Assembly: GCA_036785705.1 (NCBI GenBank)
Contig: JAWUZG010000036.1
Location: 11,837,501-11,901,500 of the forward strand
Direction of reading: 5' to 3'
DNA length: 64,000 nucleotides
DNA from: Acanthornis magna
Taxonomy: Eukaryota > Chordata > Aves > Passeriformes > Acanthizidae
The stretch's first letter is position 1, and the number at the start of each line of letters is the position of its first letter. Below, one piece after another: positions 37,667 to 48,989 of this stretch. The position numbers and the translations under genes are program-made. Below the pieces are notes generated by a model. That model made no database searches. It saw only the letters and a list, made by a program, of their open reading frames with translations, and had not been told where the DNA came from.

Positions 37667-39368
37667 AGACATGAGAGATCAAGAGAAGAAGACAGTAGGC
37701 ACATCCACTGTTTGGGATAAAGAGGGCAAGAGGAATGAATTCTGTGGGTTTCAAGGAGATTTTGAAAGCAAGAAAGTGTGTTAGAAGGATATTTCTGTTC
37801 AGAAACTGGAAGACTAGACACACAAATTAAAGCATCCAAACCAGAAGTTAATCCAAGTCCAGAGACATCTCCCACATCTCTGGGATTCCCTGGAGAAATC
37901 CTCTTTGCTCAAGTCATTTAGGATGAAATCAGCATGACCATTGGGGACATACATGGAAGGGTGCCCTTGAGAAAGCAGGAGTATCAAGGGTGACCAGGAT
38001 GAGCTCCTGAGCTGAAGTTGCTGGTAAGAATTCAAGCAGGACTGCCCTGCCAAATTGCACGATCGGCAGCAGGGGAGCCCAGCTCGCCCAGGGGATCTGG
38101 GTTAACCCCAGGAGGAAGGGAGCCAATGGCATCAGTGCTGGTCAGACCACCCTGGCTGGGCCCGTCCAAGGCCATCTGATTTCTGTGGAAAACTCCGAAG
38201 TGTCTGTCATGCCAGACCCCAAGCTCCCTGAGCATCATCCTGGACATCCTTACTTTCTAACTACTCAAAGGTAGTGGATTGGATTGTAGGATGAAAAGCA
38301 TTGTCCACCCTGCACAGGCTGCTCTTTTATGTCTCTCATGGCTCTGTTTCCTCCAAATCTGAGAACAGTGATGAATCCAGTAATAACTCAAGGGTGAGTG
38401 AGATGGTGAAATTAAAATAGTATCTTTGCCTTGAGCCTTGTCCCTTTTGTATAAGAGAATTCAAGCTAAAGGCTTATTAGATGCCAGATGTACCAAAGAC
38501 TCTGATGTATGTTTATTTATAGTGACATAACATTAAGACAGCAGTGAAATGAGTCAATGGGAAAATTTAAATATTATCTGAAAAAGAAGAAAAATGACAG
38601 CGCAGTGGTGTTGGGAATTGACATGCATGCAAACATGAACAGATTTAGAGGTGGCATTTTTACTTCCATCAGATCACTTTTTTGTTTTGCTTATGAACTT
38701 TAACCCAGCACACTTCCTAAGTACTTTCCAGCACTTGTGAATAATCTCCAAAATAGTTAGTAATATTACATAATTGTAGTTCTTTTCATTAAAGTCCTCA
38801 TCCTAAAAACCGATACCTCAACAAAATTTATGGTCCAATGTATGGATTCTGTGAAGACAGAGAGACAAAAATCCATGTTCTGACTTCCTGGGAGCTATAA
38901 TTGCCTGGTGGACTGCAGCTGCTCACTTATCCCCCAGCTCTTTCAACTTTCCCAACCTCCCACACAGACCACCCGAATTCTCCCAGCCTCTTTCTGCTCT
39001 TTCTGCTGGGTCCTTCCCCTACACATCCTTGAGATGTCATCCTGACATGATTCACACAGTTCATGCACATGCAGGAGATGAAAGAAGGTTCCTGGAGACA
39101 AAGATAAGGAAAATCAAGACTTCAAGCTATCCTTTTGGTTTTGCTACCTTCCTGTTTGCCTTGCTTTTGCATTGAGTGACAAATACATCTGTAGAGCATC
39201 AATCTCTAATATTTAATTATGTATTTTGTATCTGCTGATAGAGATAGATATAAAATAGAGAACAATCTCTAACATTCCGGTCTCAGCGCCCCTTCCACCT
39301 ATCAGCATAACCCTGTTTGTAGAAGTCATCCAGCAGAACAATACTTCTTTAAATGCCTGTGTACTTAC
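37667..39368. other. single-copy noncoding stretch
   Basis: No gene supported. 37840-38260 is GC-richer with open frames on the minus strand that show no domain. It might be an unrecognised old repeat (a self-comparison against the genome would tell). A good plus-strand donor-like GGGTGAGTG occurs at 38391 without an acceptor. Confidence 0.45.
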
Positions 39369-39596
39369 ACAGTCCTTCAGGGTGTGAGGACAGAGTGCCA
39401 GCTGCCAATTCTGAGGGTTCATCCATTTTTTTATATCAGCTGAGGGATTAGCATAGAGCCTCTTGCCTTCCTGGTGAAGCTGAGGATATCGTCTGCCCAG
39501 TTCAAAGGCCCAGCAGACCAGAGCCTGCAGTCCTGAGAGATGAGCTTTTTGAACACCATGGCAGAGCAAGAGCAGGATGTTGAGAACTGGGCCATG
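39369..39596 (-). other. candidate 228-bp coding exon (unidentified gene)
   Basis: On the minus strand an acceptor (GGTGACATTCAG) and a near-consensus donor (TGT|GTAAGTAC) bracket 228 nt. One frame is open across all 76 codons and begins and ends in phase 0, so the exon is symmetric. The peptide begins HGPVLNILLLLCHG, continues with LVCWAFELGRRYPQL and ends LKDC: a hydrophobic helix-like start followed by a mixed charged segment. I do not recognise a domain. The acceptor has a weak pyrimidine tract. The same frame stays open on both sides for 137 codons (39213-39626). A second minus-strand frame is open across part of it, so coding status is not settled. Confidence 0.35.
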
Positions 39597-39629
39597 CTGA
39601 ATGTCACCAAATACACACATGATCACATC

Positions 39630-41938
39630 CAGCCCTGCCCTGCCCTGTCTCCCATGAGGTCATGAGAAGAAGGTATAGAAACTCCCCAGGGCAGATGGAG
39701 AAAAATCAGCCCTAGAAGTCCTCTAACCTTAACAGAGGCTGGTCAGTTGTGAGATGTGAGTAGTCACAGCCCTTCTGCAAAGGATTTTTTAATAGAATAT
39801 TTCATGCTCTTGCTAGTGTTTAAAGATCCACCTCTTTTCTGAATCTTGGTAAGTGTGAAACATTTGTATTGGAAAACTGTCCCTCCTAAAAGAAAACTTG
39901 CAGTATGCAGGACCGCAATAAGAGATCCAAGAATGGGTCTTAAAAACAGGATCTCCTGGGATCTGACAACCCATTGAGCTCTCAGCTGCCTGATGGGCAG
40001 TTTTTCACTTCACTGTACACAATTAAGTTTAACCAAATTCACCACTATTTTGCAGACATTAATTAACTTTAGCAAAATATGTTGCGAGACCTCACGATTT
40101 TTTCATTCAGTTCAATATGAATGCTCATATATTGATCTGGAAACTGTCAGGTATTAATCTGTTTTATATTTTAAACAAACTACTAGACTATGTGCATTAG
40201 TGAAAAAAACATAGTAATCTTTTTTTCTCTCTCTCCTTTTGCAAGGGATGACAAAATAAATAAGCAAAAATTTCTACCCTTGAGATGTTTTCCTAGCTGT
40301 TGCTTGTGCAGGGGAAAGGAGATCAGAGAAAGGGAGGAGAAGTGAGATAAGGGAGGGGAAGACTGTGGAGAGGAAGTACAGTTAGCTCTAATTTGTAGTA
40401 CTTACAGAATGACCTTATGTCAAAATTTCAAATGTAAGGCCAAATTTGTTTCTGGTGCTGCTTCATCAGCCTCTGTGAAGTGCTGCCAGAAAGGGCTTTA
40501 GCCTAGTGTTGCATAGCAGGAAAGTGGGAAGCTTGTCCTTCCACAGAGAAACATGTGAAAATAAAGGCTTACCCAGGAGCCATAAATCCAGTTTTCATAA
40601 TGGATAAAAGATAAAATTCCACATGGGCAGCCCTGCACTGCCTGTGTGTGTACACCCATGGCTGTGCCCCTGCAGCCCAAGCTTGGCAAAGGGCACCGAT
40701 CTGACCGAGCCCTCGTCACGGCTGGGACAGACAGGGCTCTGCTCCCAGCTGGCAGTGCCCCACAGCACACAGAGGAGCAGCTTCTCCCCACAAGCCTTCG
40801 CCTCCCACGGCCCAGCAGCAGCCGCATCCTCTGGCTCTCCAGCCAGCTCGCTGAAAGGTCAGCACAGATCCCAGCAAGGACATTCCCTCCATCTGTGCCT
40901 CTCCGGGTGTGAGTGGGATGCATTGACAACTGAAGGCTGAGAAACATATTCAACAATAACCTTTGCTGCAAAGAGGCACTCGGTTTGCCATTGTGCTCTA
41001 TGTGTTCTTTTAAAAGCTTTGAATTTAAAGCTGTGTATTAAGAAGCAGTGACAAACCACAAAACTTGAGGAGTGGCAGACATGCTGGAAAAAATTCACAT
41101 TTTGTGAAACTGTTGCAAAATTCAAAAATCTTTGGTCAGTACTACTGGAAAAAAAAAATCCATATTCTTAAAGGAATATGGAGTTAATTAGAGAACTTGA
41201 TTTCTGTTTTACATGGTTCGGAAATAATAAAGAACCCCAAAAACCTGTACAAAGACACAACTGTTTAGGCCTTTCTTGACATTAAAGAGCAAAGGCATCC
41301 CCTCCCTGCTGGATTTTGTAGGACTTTACTGAAAGGTTGCTAAGATAATAGTAGCAGTGAATTACTGTAAAGTCAAAATTGTTGTGTTGTTCACATGCCT
41401 GCCTCAGGCCCTGTGGTATGCTTCACTTGTTCCTGCTTCTGAATAAAGACTGCTGCTTGCAAAAAGTGCTATTATTAACCACATTTCTCCCTGGTGCAAT
41501 GACTTCTGCAATAAGAAGTGACCCCTCAGCATATGACCTGAACAAATGTACATAAGCTTTATCTATAAACTTCCAGAGTCTTTTTTTATGAAGTTTTCAT
41601 TAAACCAGATAACAACAAAAGAAACCATCACCAGTGGAATAAGCAAACTCTTCATCTAGTGCCAACAGAATTATTGCCAGGTCTTTTTATTGAAAAAAAG
41701 AATGAGATTCTTTGTTGAAATACAAACAAGGTTGCTTCTTAGATGTAGGCTGGCAAGTGGCAAATTAAAGAGTTCAAACCAAACCCCATTTGTGTAATAA
41801 CAAACCTCAGAAGGATTCTGCCTCTTCTTTTGCCTCCTATTTCAGCTTTGTTATAATTCTCTATTAAATATTCCAATTTAAATTTAACACAACTATGGCT
41901 TTTCCAAATCATGTAGAATAAACAGAGCAGTACAAGGA
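39630..41938. other. single-copy stretch; purine-rich tract and GC-rich patch
   Basis: 40311-40378 is strongly purine-rich on the plus strand. 40620-40920 is GC-rich with overlapping open frames on both strands (157 codons minus, 105 plus), which looks like composition rather than coding. A plus-strand CTTG|GTAAGTGTG donor-like site at 39849 has no paired acceptor. No gene is recognised. Confidence 0.45.
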
Positions 41939-42064
41939 TTTTTTTTTTTTTTTGTGTTGTGTGGTTGGTTGGTTTTTTTTTTGGGGTAGGTTTTTTTTGT
42001 TTGGTTGGTTTTGTTTTTGTTTTTTGAGTTTTTTTGTGTTTGGTTGTTTTGGGGGCTTTTTTTG
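41939..42064. repeat. T/G-rich low-complexity tract
   Basis: Poly-T (about 15 bases) followed by TTGGTTGG, TTTTTTTTTGGGG and TTTTTGTTTTT runs with no C until the end. On the minus strand it is an A-rich tract. It resembles the tract at 22934. Open frames across it (41893-42134, both strands) are low-complexity artefacts. Confidence 0.85.
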
Positions 42065-42187
42065 TACTGCCAGAACAACCACATACTGTTTGTACTATAA
42101 AATGCCATCTTCATGTTTTAGGGCTATACTCTAACAGTCATGAAGGGGTTTTATACACACTAGCTAAAAATTGTAAGAGATTAGTTT

Positions 42188-42754
42188 CTAAGCTGGTGTG
42201 GGGGATATCCAGCTAGCTACCGACAAGGTCCAGTACAGATTCAGCTGCCAGAATTCAAGAAAGCAACATTGTTTGAGAATAAACATGGTGTATCTGTAAT
42301 ACTTCCACATATCTCTTTCTCTATATATCTGTTTTATATTACAAGCACGATGGTTAACATATGTAAGAGCACTTAATGCATAAAAATATACCAAAGCTTG
42401 TTTCACCTTCCATAACTGTGAACTGCCGTTGCGGTCCTGGATGTAGGATTTAAGATCAGGATGTGAAGTATTTTCAGAGAGATGCTGACTTTGAAAAACC
42501 AAAGAAAAAACTAGGAAAGATGGATTAATCTCACAGGTAGTGAAAATGCTGCGGGAATAGTGATATGAGTTCTGATCCTGCCTTAAAACTGTACCTTCTA
42601 CAGGAACGATTACATTTACAAGCCTACCTTCTAGGCTTGTAAATGAGATTGGATCTTCGCTGACATTTTTTTCAGATCCTTCTCCCCTCTGGATTATTAT
42701 AGGAGTATGAAGACCCTTAGCACTAGAGGACAAAGGTTTTCTGTATAAAGGCAT
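42188..42754 (-). other. long unexplained open reading frame (188 codons)
   Basis: An ATG-started minus-strand frame of 188 codons in AT-rich DNA, where stops should be frequent. The peptide starts MPLYRKPLSSSAKGLHTP, has ordinary amino-acid diversity, and is hydrophobic and aromatic near its C-terminus (LYWTLSVASWISPTPA). I see no known domain, signal peptide or TATA/CpG promoter. A perfect 14-bp hairpin (42613-42645) lies within it. It could be a chance frame, an old retrocopy or a lineage-specific exon. I do not call it a gene. Confidence 0.15.
42613..42645. repeat. perfect inverted repeat, 14-bp arms, 5-nt loop
   Basis: CATTTACAAGCCTA (42613-42626) and TAGGCTTGTAAATG (42632-42645) are exact reverse complements separated by CCTTC. 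It would form a 14-bp hairpin in RNA or a small cruciform in DNA. It is too short for a microRNA precursor. A template-switch mutation is the likeliest origin of such a perfect short inverted repeat. Confidence 0.9.
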
Positions 42755-43306
42755 GCAAAACCAGATGAAAAAATCTATCCAGATGAATGTTGCAAAGAAA
42801 TTGGTGGTTATTATTAAATTCTAGTAGCTGTTTTCCTGCAGCTTTGCAGTCCAGCAAACAGGGGTTTGAAAACCAGCAAATTTATTCTGGCACATGCTGT
42901 TTCTTGCTAGGTTAAACAGCACTGTTTAGATGAGGGGAGCATTGGAGGGTTATTTTAACTTTACGCATGTAGAAAAAGAGAACACAATTAAAGCTGCCAC
43001 CATACATACTTTGGAGCCAGGATGTTTCCCTTCAACTGTTACTCAATGAATGGCATTATTCAATATGTGTAATCCTTCAGAGATTAAGAATCGTTAGCTA
43101 ATAAGATATGCCTTAGTGCATCTGTAACATCTGCAGTTTCCCGGTCACAGAAATGCATTTGTCACAGTGAGCACAGGGAGGAAACAGGCAACCATTCCCC
43201 AGCTGAAAACCTTATGAAGGCAGAGACCTCTCAAAGGAGGCTGGGCAGGGAGGGAGACAGCTCTGCACGCTGCTTGCCCTCTTGCACAGAAAAAGCGGAG
43301 CTTATT
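42755..43306. other. single-copy noncoding stretch
   Basis: No gene or repeat recognised. AT-rich, becoming GC-richer from 43180 towards the A-rich run. Confidence 0.5.
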
Positions 43307-43405
43307 TAAAAAAAAAAAAAAAAAACAAACCAAAAAAAAACCTCCTCAGAAACTCGGGACTTTAAAAGCCAAAACCAGAAAAACCCAAATCCAACAAAAC
43401 CAAAT
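43307..43405. repeat. A-rich low-complexity tract
   Basis: Two long A runs (43308-43325 and 43332-43340) separated by CAAACC, followed by an A/C-rich stretch (AAAACC, CCAAAACCAG, CAACAAAACC). It may be the remnant of a retroelement tail, but no element body is recognisable upstream. Confidence 0.75.
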
Positions 43406-43479
43406 ACTTGTGGTTCTTCAAAGGAGCAGGCTCAAAAGAAACCGCCTCGAAAGCAGGGGAGGCTGCTGGGCTCTTTGCT

Positions 43480-43690
43480 GCTCTCAGCATCCGTGTAAGT
43501 AACTCTCGCCACAATTATCAGCTGAGTCTATTTCACCACAACGGGTTTGATTGTGCATTGACGCTGAGAGGGAGGGAGGGAGATGACAGGCAGCCTCAAG
43601 GAAGAGATTTATCCCGGCCTGTCAGGCAGTTTGATAAGGGATGTGGACTCTGCGATGTCTCACAATGGCTTTTTTATTTGTTTGCTTAAT
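43480..43690. promoter_or_regulatory. candidate enhancer-like segment
   Basis: Packed with sequences that fit known transcription-factor motifs: the inverted pair TGACAGGC (43584-43591) and GCCTGTCA (43617-43624; MEIS/TGIF-like), TGATAAGG (GATA-like, near 43633) and ACAATGG (SOX-like, near 43662). It sits beside a CpG cluster. A CCGT|GTAAGTAAC donor-like site at 43494 could alternatively mark the end of an untranslated exon. Motifs are seen; function is inferred, and conservation is not known to me. Confidence 0.25.
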
Positions 43691-43920
43691 ACTGGGCTGT
43701 TTCAGAAACGCACACAGCTGAGCTGACAGGAGATGCAAACAGAGCACACTCGTTTGGGAATTACGGGGGTGGTGGTGCACAGGAAAATGGCCTCAGTCTT
43801 CTTCACAGGAAAGTCAGCTGATACACTGATCTTAAGACAACGTATCTTCCTTCCTGTAAAATGCAATAACAGGCAGATCTTGTGACCTCGATGACCTTCT
43901 GCCGAGTTTACTCCTAACCA

Positions 43921-44190
43921 GGCAGGGAACGGGGGAAGCTTTCCTTGGCAGAGGCAGCGCGCAGCTCCTATGTGAATCATGTGGCTGTGCTTAAAGCGGG
44001 AGCCAACAATACCAGCATAGTGGGCCACATATCTTTCAAAGCGAGCGAGTTCACAAAGAAGTGCCCTGCTCGCGGAGATAAGCCGCAGCAGCCCTTTCAT
44101 TAAACATCCGCCGTGTACTTCCCGTCGGAGCCGCGGCTTGGCCCCGGGGACGGACGGCTGACGAGAGCCAGCAGACACTCTCATGGCTTC
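43921..44190. promoter_or_regulatory. CpG cluster (small CpG-island-like segment)
   Basis: By hand count about 20 CpG dinucleotides fall in some 270 bp, with the densest part at 44100-44165 (CGTCGGAGCCGCGGC, CCGGGGACGGACGG). The rest of the window is CpG-poor. Retained CpG suggests an unmethylated regulatory element, or a promoter of an unrecognised transcript. No TATA box or obvious first coding exon is attached. The overlapping open frame 43702-44184 (minus) has no known domain. Confidence 0.45.
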
Positions 44191-47149
44191 TCGTTTGGCT
44201 ATTTAGGACACATTTTCCCTGCAGCACTCGGCAGGCGGCAAAGAGAAACACACCATTTATGTCACCCTATTAAATACACACAGCTTTTGCAGCCCTGCAT
44301 CATGCTGCAGCCTTTCTCATCCCTCTCTTGGCTCTGCGCAACAGAGTAAACATCATAAAGAACATAAAAAGGAGTTTTCCTGAATTTTCCCTGACCTTCC
44401 CTGGCAACAGAAAGCTGTAACGGGGTGAGGTTTTTTCCCCTCGAGAAAACATGCCTCCCGCCCTCCTTCCTCCTCAAATAAATTTGGCAAAAACCCAGAG
44501 TCTTGTGCTTGAGGGTCATGCTCAGGGGTCCTTCCAGGAAACTCCATTCAGAGGAGTTAATGCAGCAGCTCACTTGCCTGCTTTGAATCACACTGTGTCT
44601 GTGCTCGCTTTTCCTCCCCTCGAATTATGTTTGCTTTGTAGCACCCGGATTGTTACAGCTCACTCCTGCTGTACAGGTTGACAGCAGTAAGCGAGCATCA
44701 GGCTGGGCTTTCCCCTGCTTTGCACCACCGATGGCCCTTTCCGTATTTGCTGTGTAGTGTAAAACATAGTGTAAAACACAAATCTATCTCCGATTTATTG
44801 GTGGTGTGTTCCCACCCTATGGCTTCTAAAGGCCACATACCCTTCTCTAAACGATCCAAGAGTGCCTCCACATAGTCCTTTCAGCATTTACAGCTGTTAA
44901 AGTTTGTGCTGGTACAGAACCAAGAGCCTAGGGCAGGACCTAATTTTATGAGATGCTATATGTGAGTCCTGACTCAGGACCTTACAAGCCAAAAAGAGCT
45001 AGAGGAGACAAGCAAATCAGGATTGGGTACAGGCAGGATGCATGCACCCTGCTTGTAGGTGTGCATACATATAATATAATGTCTTAAGTTGATATATAAC
45101 TGTCCTTACTGTTATGATGAGGAAAATGAAGTTTGAATTAAAGTGGCTGGGTTATTTTACAAGGATGGCACTTTGTCCGAGGTGCCATTGTGGCTATGCA
45201 GTGATTGGAAACAGGATCAGAATTTTTCAGAATTTTACTGTGAGGTCTGTAGTTGACTTTTTGTCCCAAGATGTGATAAATAACAATATTTAAACCCCAG
45301 TAAGACTGCCTGAGGCTTTTCAGGGAGCTGAGAGCTATTGCCATCAGAAATGGTACTGGTTCCCACTGCCAGGGGATGCATTTGGTGACAGAGGTTTGTG
45401 GACCTTAGGCTGAGTTGTGATCCTTTTAAGCAGATTTGTGTTAAACAGGAAGGCAAATATTTTTGATCATAGCTAATGATGCCTCTTTCTTGGATGTCCT
45501 TTTTGAGGGTGATCTGCTTGAGCTGCTTGCTGACAAGCTGATTCCCACCCCTTTCCTTTTCTGGTTCTCTAGGCTGAGACTTGTCAGCTCATTACCTGGC
45601 ATTTTGTGCCCATGTAGCATTGTCCAAGTCAGACACAATAAGAGGCAAAGTTCAAGGCATAATTATCACCCTCTCCTGCTTTTTCACCTGAGGTACTAGG
45701 TGCAATCTGCATTTTGTGGCCAGCCAGCAATTGCTGGCCAACCTGCAAGTGCTGTTCACTACTCAGAAATCATCCTAGGTATAGAATAATAAATAAATAA
45801 ATAAATAAATAAATAAGTGGAGAAACATACATGTTGCAAATTCTACAAACACTGCTGGCTATCGAGTAGCATGCCCTGCTGCAGTGTAAGTTGATGTTCA
45901 AAATTCTGTCTCCTAAAACAGGCTCAACAGAAAAAAAAATTTATTGCTTCAATTCTACTGAGGCGTCTGCCCATTAAGGAAGTTTTGCCACTTTCCTCTC
46001 TTTCTGTACAGCTGGAAGGATGAAAATCTCACATGTGGCCTCCACAGGGCATTTCTCAGGAGGAGGAAGGCACCCCCTCCCTCTTCTGCAGTGCAGTTTA
46101 ACTCATGCAAACACAGAACCAGCATGTCTGACCCCAGGAAGCCTCTGTGCAACCAAGGGTTATTTGGGCAGAGCTTAATGTGGATTTTCTACATGAAGTC
46201 TGAAAGTCACCTGATCTATCCAATGTGGGTCAAAATGCGTGGCAGAGAACGTGCTAACAACCAATCTGTAAAAATGACTGGAGGGCTGCGCCTGGTCGTG
46301 TACTCTGGTGTTTCAGGTTTGCCAGAACATAATCTAAATGGATGCATTACTGATACAAAAAAGCATGTTGCAAGAAAATCACCCAAACTTTGCTCTAAAA
46401 TTCAATTCACCTGGTGCAAATGTTTAGCAGTTTGCATTACTTAGCTCTGAAATCATCCACATTTTCTAATCTTTGAACGCAGTGAATTTCTTCTAAGATT
46501 ACAGTTCTATGTAGAGTGGAGAGCAGGCAAATGTTAACTCATGAAAGTTTTGCCAAGTGCATATCTAATTTGAGACAATACTATTATCCATAAGGTAAAG
46601 ATGCACAAGAAGAATGAGAAAGGACTTTTTATTAGTACCAAAAAAAAGAAAAAGAGGGAGAAGAGAGGGAGTCTTCTCCCCACCTTCTTAATACAGCATA
46701 GCTGGGAAGGTTAGAGCCTGCATCTTTGACCTCCATAAAACTTCCATGGGAAAGAAACACAGTCATTTGAGATAGTTCCATCTTCCTGTTTGTTTCCGCA
46801 GCAGTAATAAAATTACTAACATGGTAACAGAACACATGTTTTGAGGGAGAAGCATAAACATTTTGGTGGGTAATATTTGTATAGACTTGTCATTTATTAG
46901 AACAGTGTGCCGCTGTATGACTGAAGACAAATCTAGTCTCACTCGGTGGCTCCCACTTACTCACCCCAGCCAGGTTCATGGCAATGTTTTATTAAATAAT
47001 ACATGAAATAGCATGGAAGGGAATGGTTTTTCACAGTACACAGATTTTCTGAGCTGTTTTTTAGCTGGTCAAGGCTGGCCTTTGGGATGAAACGTCAGTT
47101 TATGCAATGCTACACAGTACTACAGTGTGGAATAGCCACAAAGTCTGCA
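44191..47149. other. single-copy noncoding stretch
   Basis: No gene supported. It contains the (AAAT)n repeat at 45786 and a 16-bp perfect palindrome GCCAGCAATTGCTGGC (45723-45738). The open frame 46091-46444 (plus, 117 codons) has ordinary composition but no recognised domain. A minus-strand donor-like GGG|GTGAGTAAG near 46971 lacks a matching acceptor. Confidence 0.45.
45786..45816. repeat. (AAAT)n microsatellite
   Basis: About seven uninterrupted AAAT units after AATAAT. Likely polymorphic. No adjacent retroelement was seen that would account for it as a tail. Confidence 0.95.
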
Positions 47150-47245
47150 CAGGGCTGAGCTGGGCTCTGCCACAGCCTGTGTGGCGTAGGGAAACACGTG
47201 TCACCTCGGTGCTTCTGATAGCCTCAGCTGTAAGGGAAGATGGCA
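47150..47245 (-). repeat. ancient amniote MIR/L3-like repeat
   Basis: The plus strand reads GGGCTCTGCCACAGCCTGTG, TGGCGTAGGGAAACACGTGT, CACCTCGGTGCTTCTGATAG, CCTCAGCTGTAAGGGAAGAT. This parallels the reverse consensus GGCTCTGCCACTGACTTGCTG, TGTGACCTTGGGCAAGTCAC, CACCTCTCTGTGCCTCAG and TTTCCCCATCTGTAAAATGGG in the right order. It has the same orientation as the copy at 7375. Confidence 0.55.
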
Positions 47246-47249
47246 CTTC

Positions 47250-48639
47250 CTCTTCCTGAGTCTTTATTCAGAGTGCATTTGCTCCGTGTGAGAGGCTCTG
47301 CAGCTGTTTGCTGCACATTCTGTGGGGCCCAGCTCAAAGTGCCTGCCTCAGCTGCACTGCCTTGAGATGGTACTTTAATACCAGCACTTTGGTGAGAACA
47401 GCAGCTCTCCCACCTCAGAAAGGGGCTGTGCAGGTGTAAGTTCTTCCTTTAGGTCTCCTCTGAAAGGGAATGAATTGGAGTAATTATATCAAGTCTTCCT
47501 GCTTCTCTCTCTAACATGTACCGTCTCTCTCAACTGCGGATCATTAGACACTCCAGACATCTTATACAGCCCCTGTATCGCAACTCATGAGGTCTCTCAT
47601 CAAGCTAACAAGCAAATTACCCGTGACAGTCCTGGCCAAACTCCTGATAAACGTTCTGAAACACAATGACACCCTCACTCTTTCTTCCTCTCTTGTAAAA
47701 TCAATCAGACTTACACTTTAAATAGGCAAGTGGCCTAAAGGAGAAATTTTCCCAGACTATCAGGGTCCTGGGAAGGGGAGCTGAGGAGGCTCTTTCTGCT
47801 CATCATTTATTGTTAAAAAAAAGGGAGTTACGTTGGAATTATAAGTCTTCAAATTGAGAGAAATATTTGTAAAGAGTCCATAAATGACTGGCAGTCTCTT
47901 TACCCTCCTGGTTGTATTTCACATCCTACATTTTCTTAAGTCAGACCTTTCTGATTTTGCTAAGGTGACAAGTCATTGTTAGAATGTGTTAAACTCAGTT
48001 AGAGGAGTATATGAGATGATTGATAAAATTAAGCATCATGCTTTGGGGGGACCTGGGAAATTAAAAAAAACTCTCATAGTTTGCAGAGACCCATGGCTAA
48101 CTGGGCCATGGATTTAAAAAAACACTATAAAAATGGTTACATTAAATGGTTATGTCTCCATTTTGCAGGGTATAAGTTGGCATGACATATAAATTGTACG
48201 TTGTGCCTGTGTCCAGATCCCAGTTCTGAAAGGCTTTGCAGTACTGCACAGAGCTTCCTCAGCAAGGATTCACCTACTTCAAGATCTTTACAAAACTGAT
48301 GATAAATGATAACATTTTGCAGGTAAATGATCATTGTTTGTTCTGTTATTCAATGTCTTTTCCAGAGTTTGCTCATTAATCTGTCAATTTGCAAAATGTT
48401 TGCCAGAGGCTTCCCACTCAGTGGTGCAAATTAAATGAGGTTTGTCTATAGAGGTTAATTGATTTTTAGTCAGAACTGCCAATACAGGACATTTGAGGAT
48501 ATTGAGCCAGGCCCCCATTTTGTGTGACTGAAACATAACAAGCTCCCCCTGCCCACCCATCCCCCCGGCAACCTCCTGCTTCTTTTTATGTGTCTTTCAG
48601 ATTCTGAAACTTCTGGTGTCATGTTTTCAAGCTTCTCTT
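47250..48639. other. single-copy noncoding stretch
   Basis: No gene or clear repeat. Plus-strand CAGGT|GTAAGTTC at 47447 is donor-like without a matching acceptor. It ends at the old CR1. Confidence 0.5.
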
Positions 48640-48985
48640 CACAACAATGTGATGCTCTGGCAGAAAAGACAAATGTCACTCTGAGATATATTAGCAGGGG
48701 TGCTGGGTATAAGACAAGAGAGGTAATTATTCTGCTCTACTTGGCACTGGTGCAACCTCAGCTGAAGTATTGCATCCAGATTTGGGCACTGCATTTTATG
48801 ATAACTGCAACAAGATGATAAGGGGTTCAGAAAACATGAACCTCTGAGAAAGGTTAAGAGAACTGGGATTGTTTAGTCTGGGAAGTAGAGACAGAAGGAA
48901 GATGTTAACACTTTGCAAACACATAAAATTTATTTTAAAGAAGGCAGAAATCAGTTTTTCCCTTTTCCACCGAGGGTAAGACATG
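48640..48985 (+). mobile_element. old CR1 LINE, left part (split by a nested CR1)
   Basis: Sense-oriented diverged CR1 ORF2 end: TATATTAGCAGGGGTGCTGG, CTCTACTTGGCACTGGTGCA, ACCTCAGCTGAAGTATTGCA, then the GAGAACTGGGATTGTTTAGT block and TTTTCCACCGAGGGTAAGAC. It breaks off where the minus-strand CR1 begins. The continuation of the same CR1 resumes at about 49850. Confidence 0.9.
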
Positions 48986-48989
48986 AACT

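Noticed and set aside
40498..40971. 157-codon minus-strand frame
   Set aside because: GC-rich patch with open frames on both strands and no recognisable protein features.
42613..42645. Hairpin as a microRNA precursor
   Set aside because: A 14-bp stem with a 5-nt loop is far shorter than a pre-miRNA, and extending the flanks gives no further pairing.
43702..44184. 160-codon minus-strand frame over the CpG cluster
   Set aside because: The length is explained by GC/CpG content, the frame shows no known domain, and it runs into AT-rich sequence unchanged in character.
46552..46610. Possible MIR-like core around ACTATTATCC
   Set aside because: A single short match without the ordered flanking blocks seen at the accepted copies.
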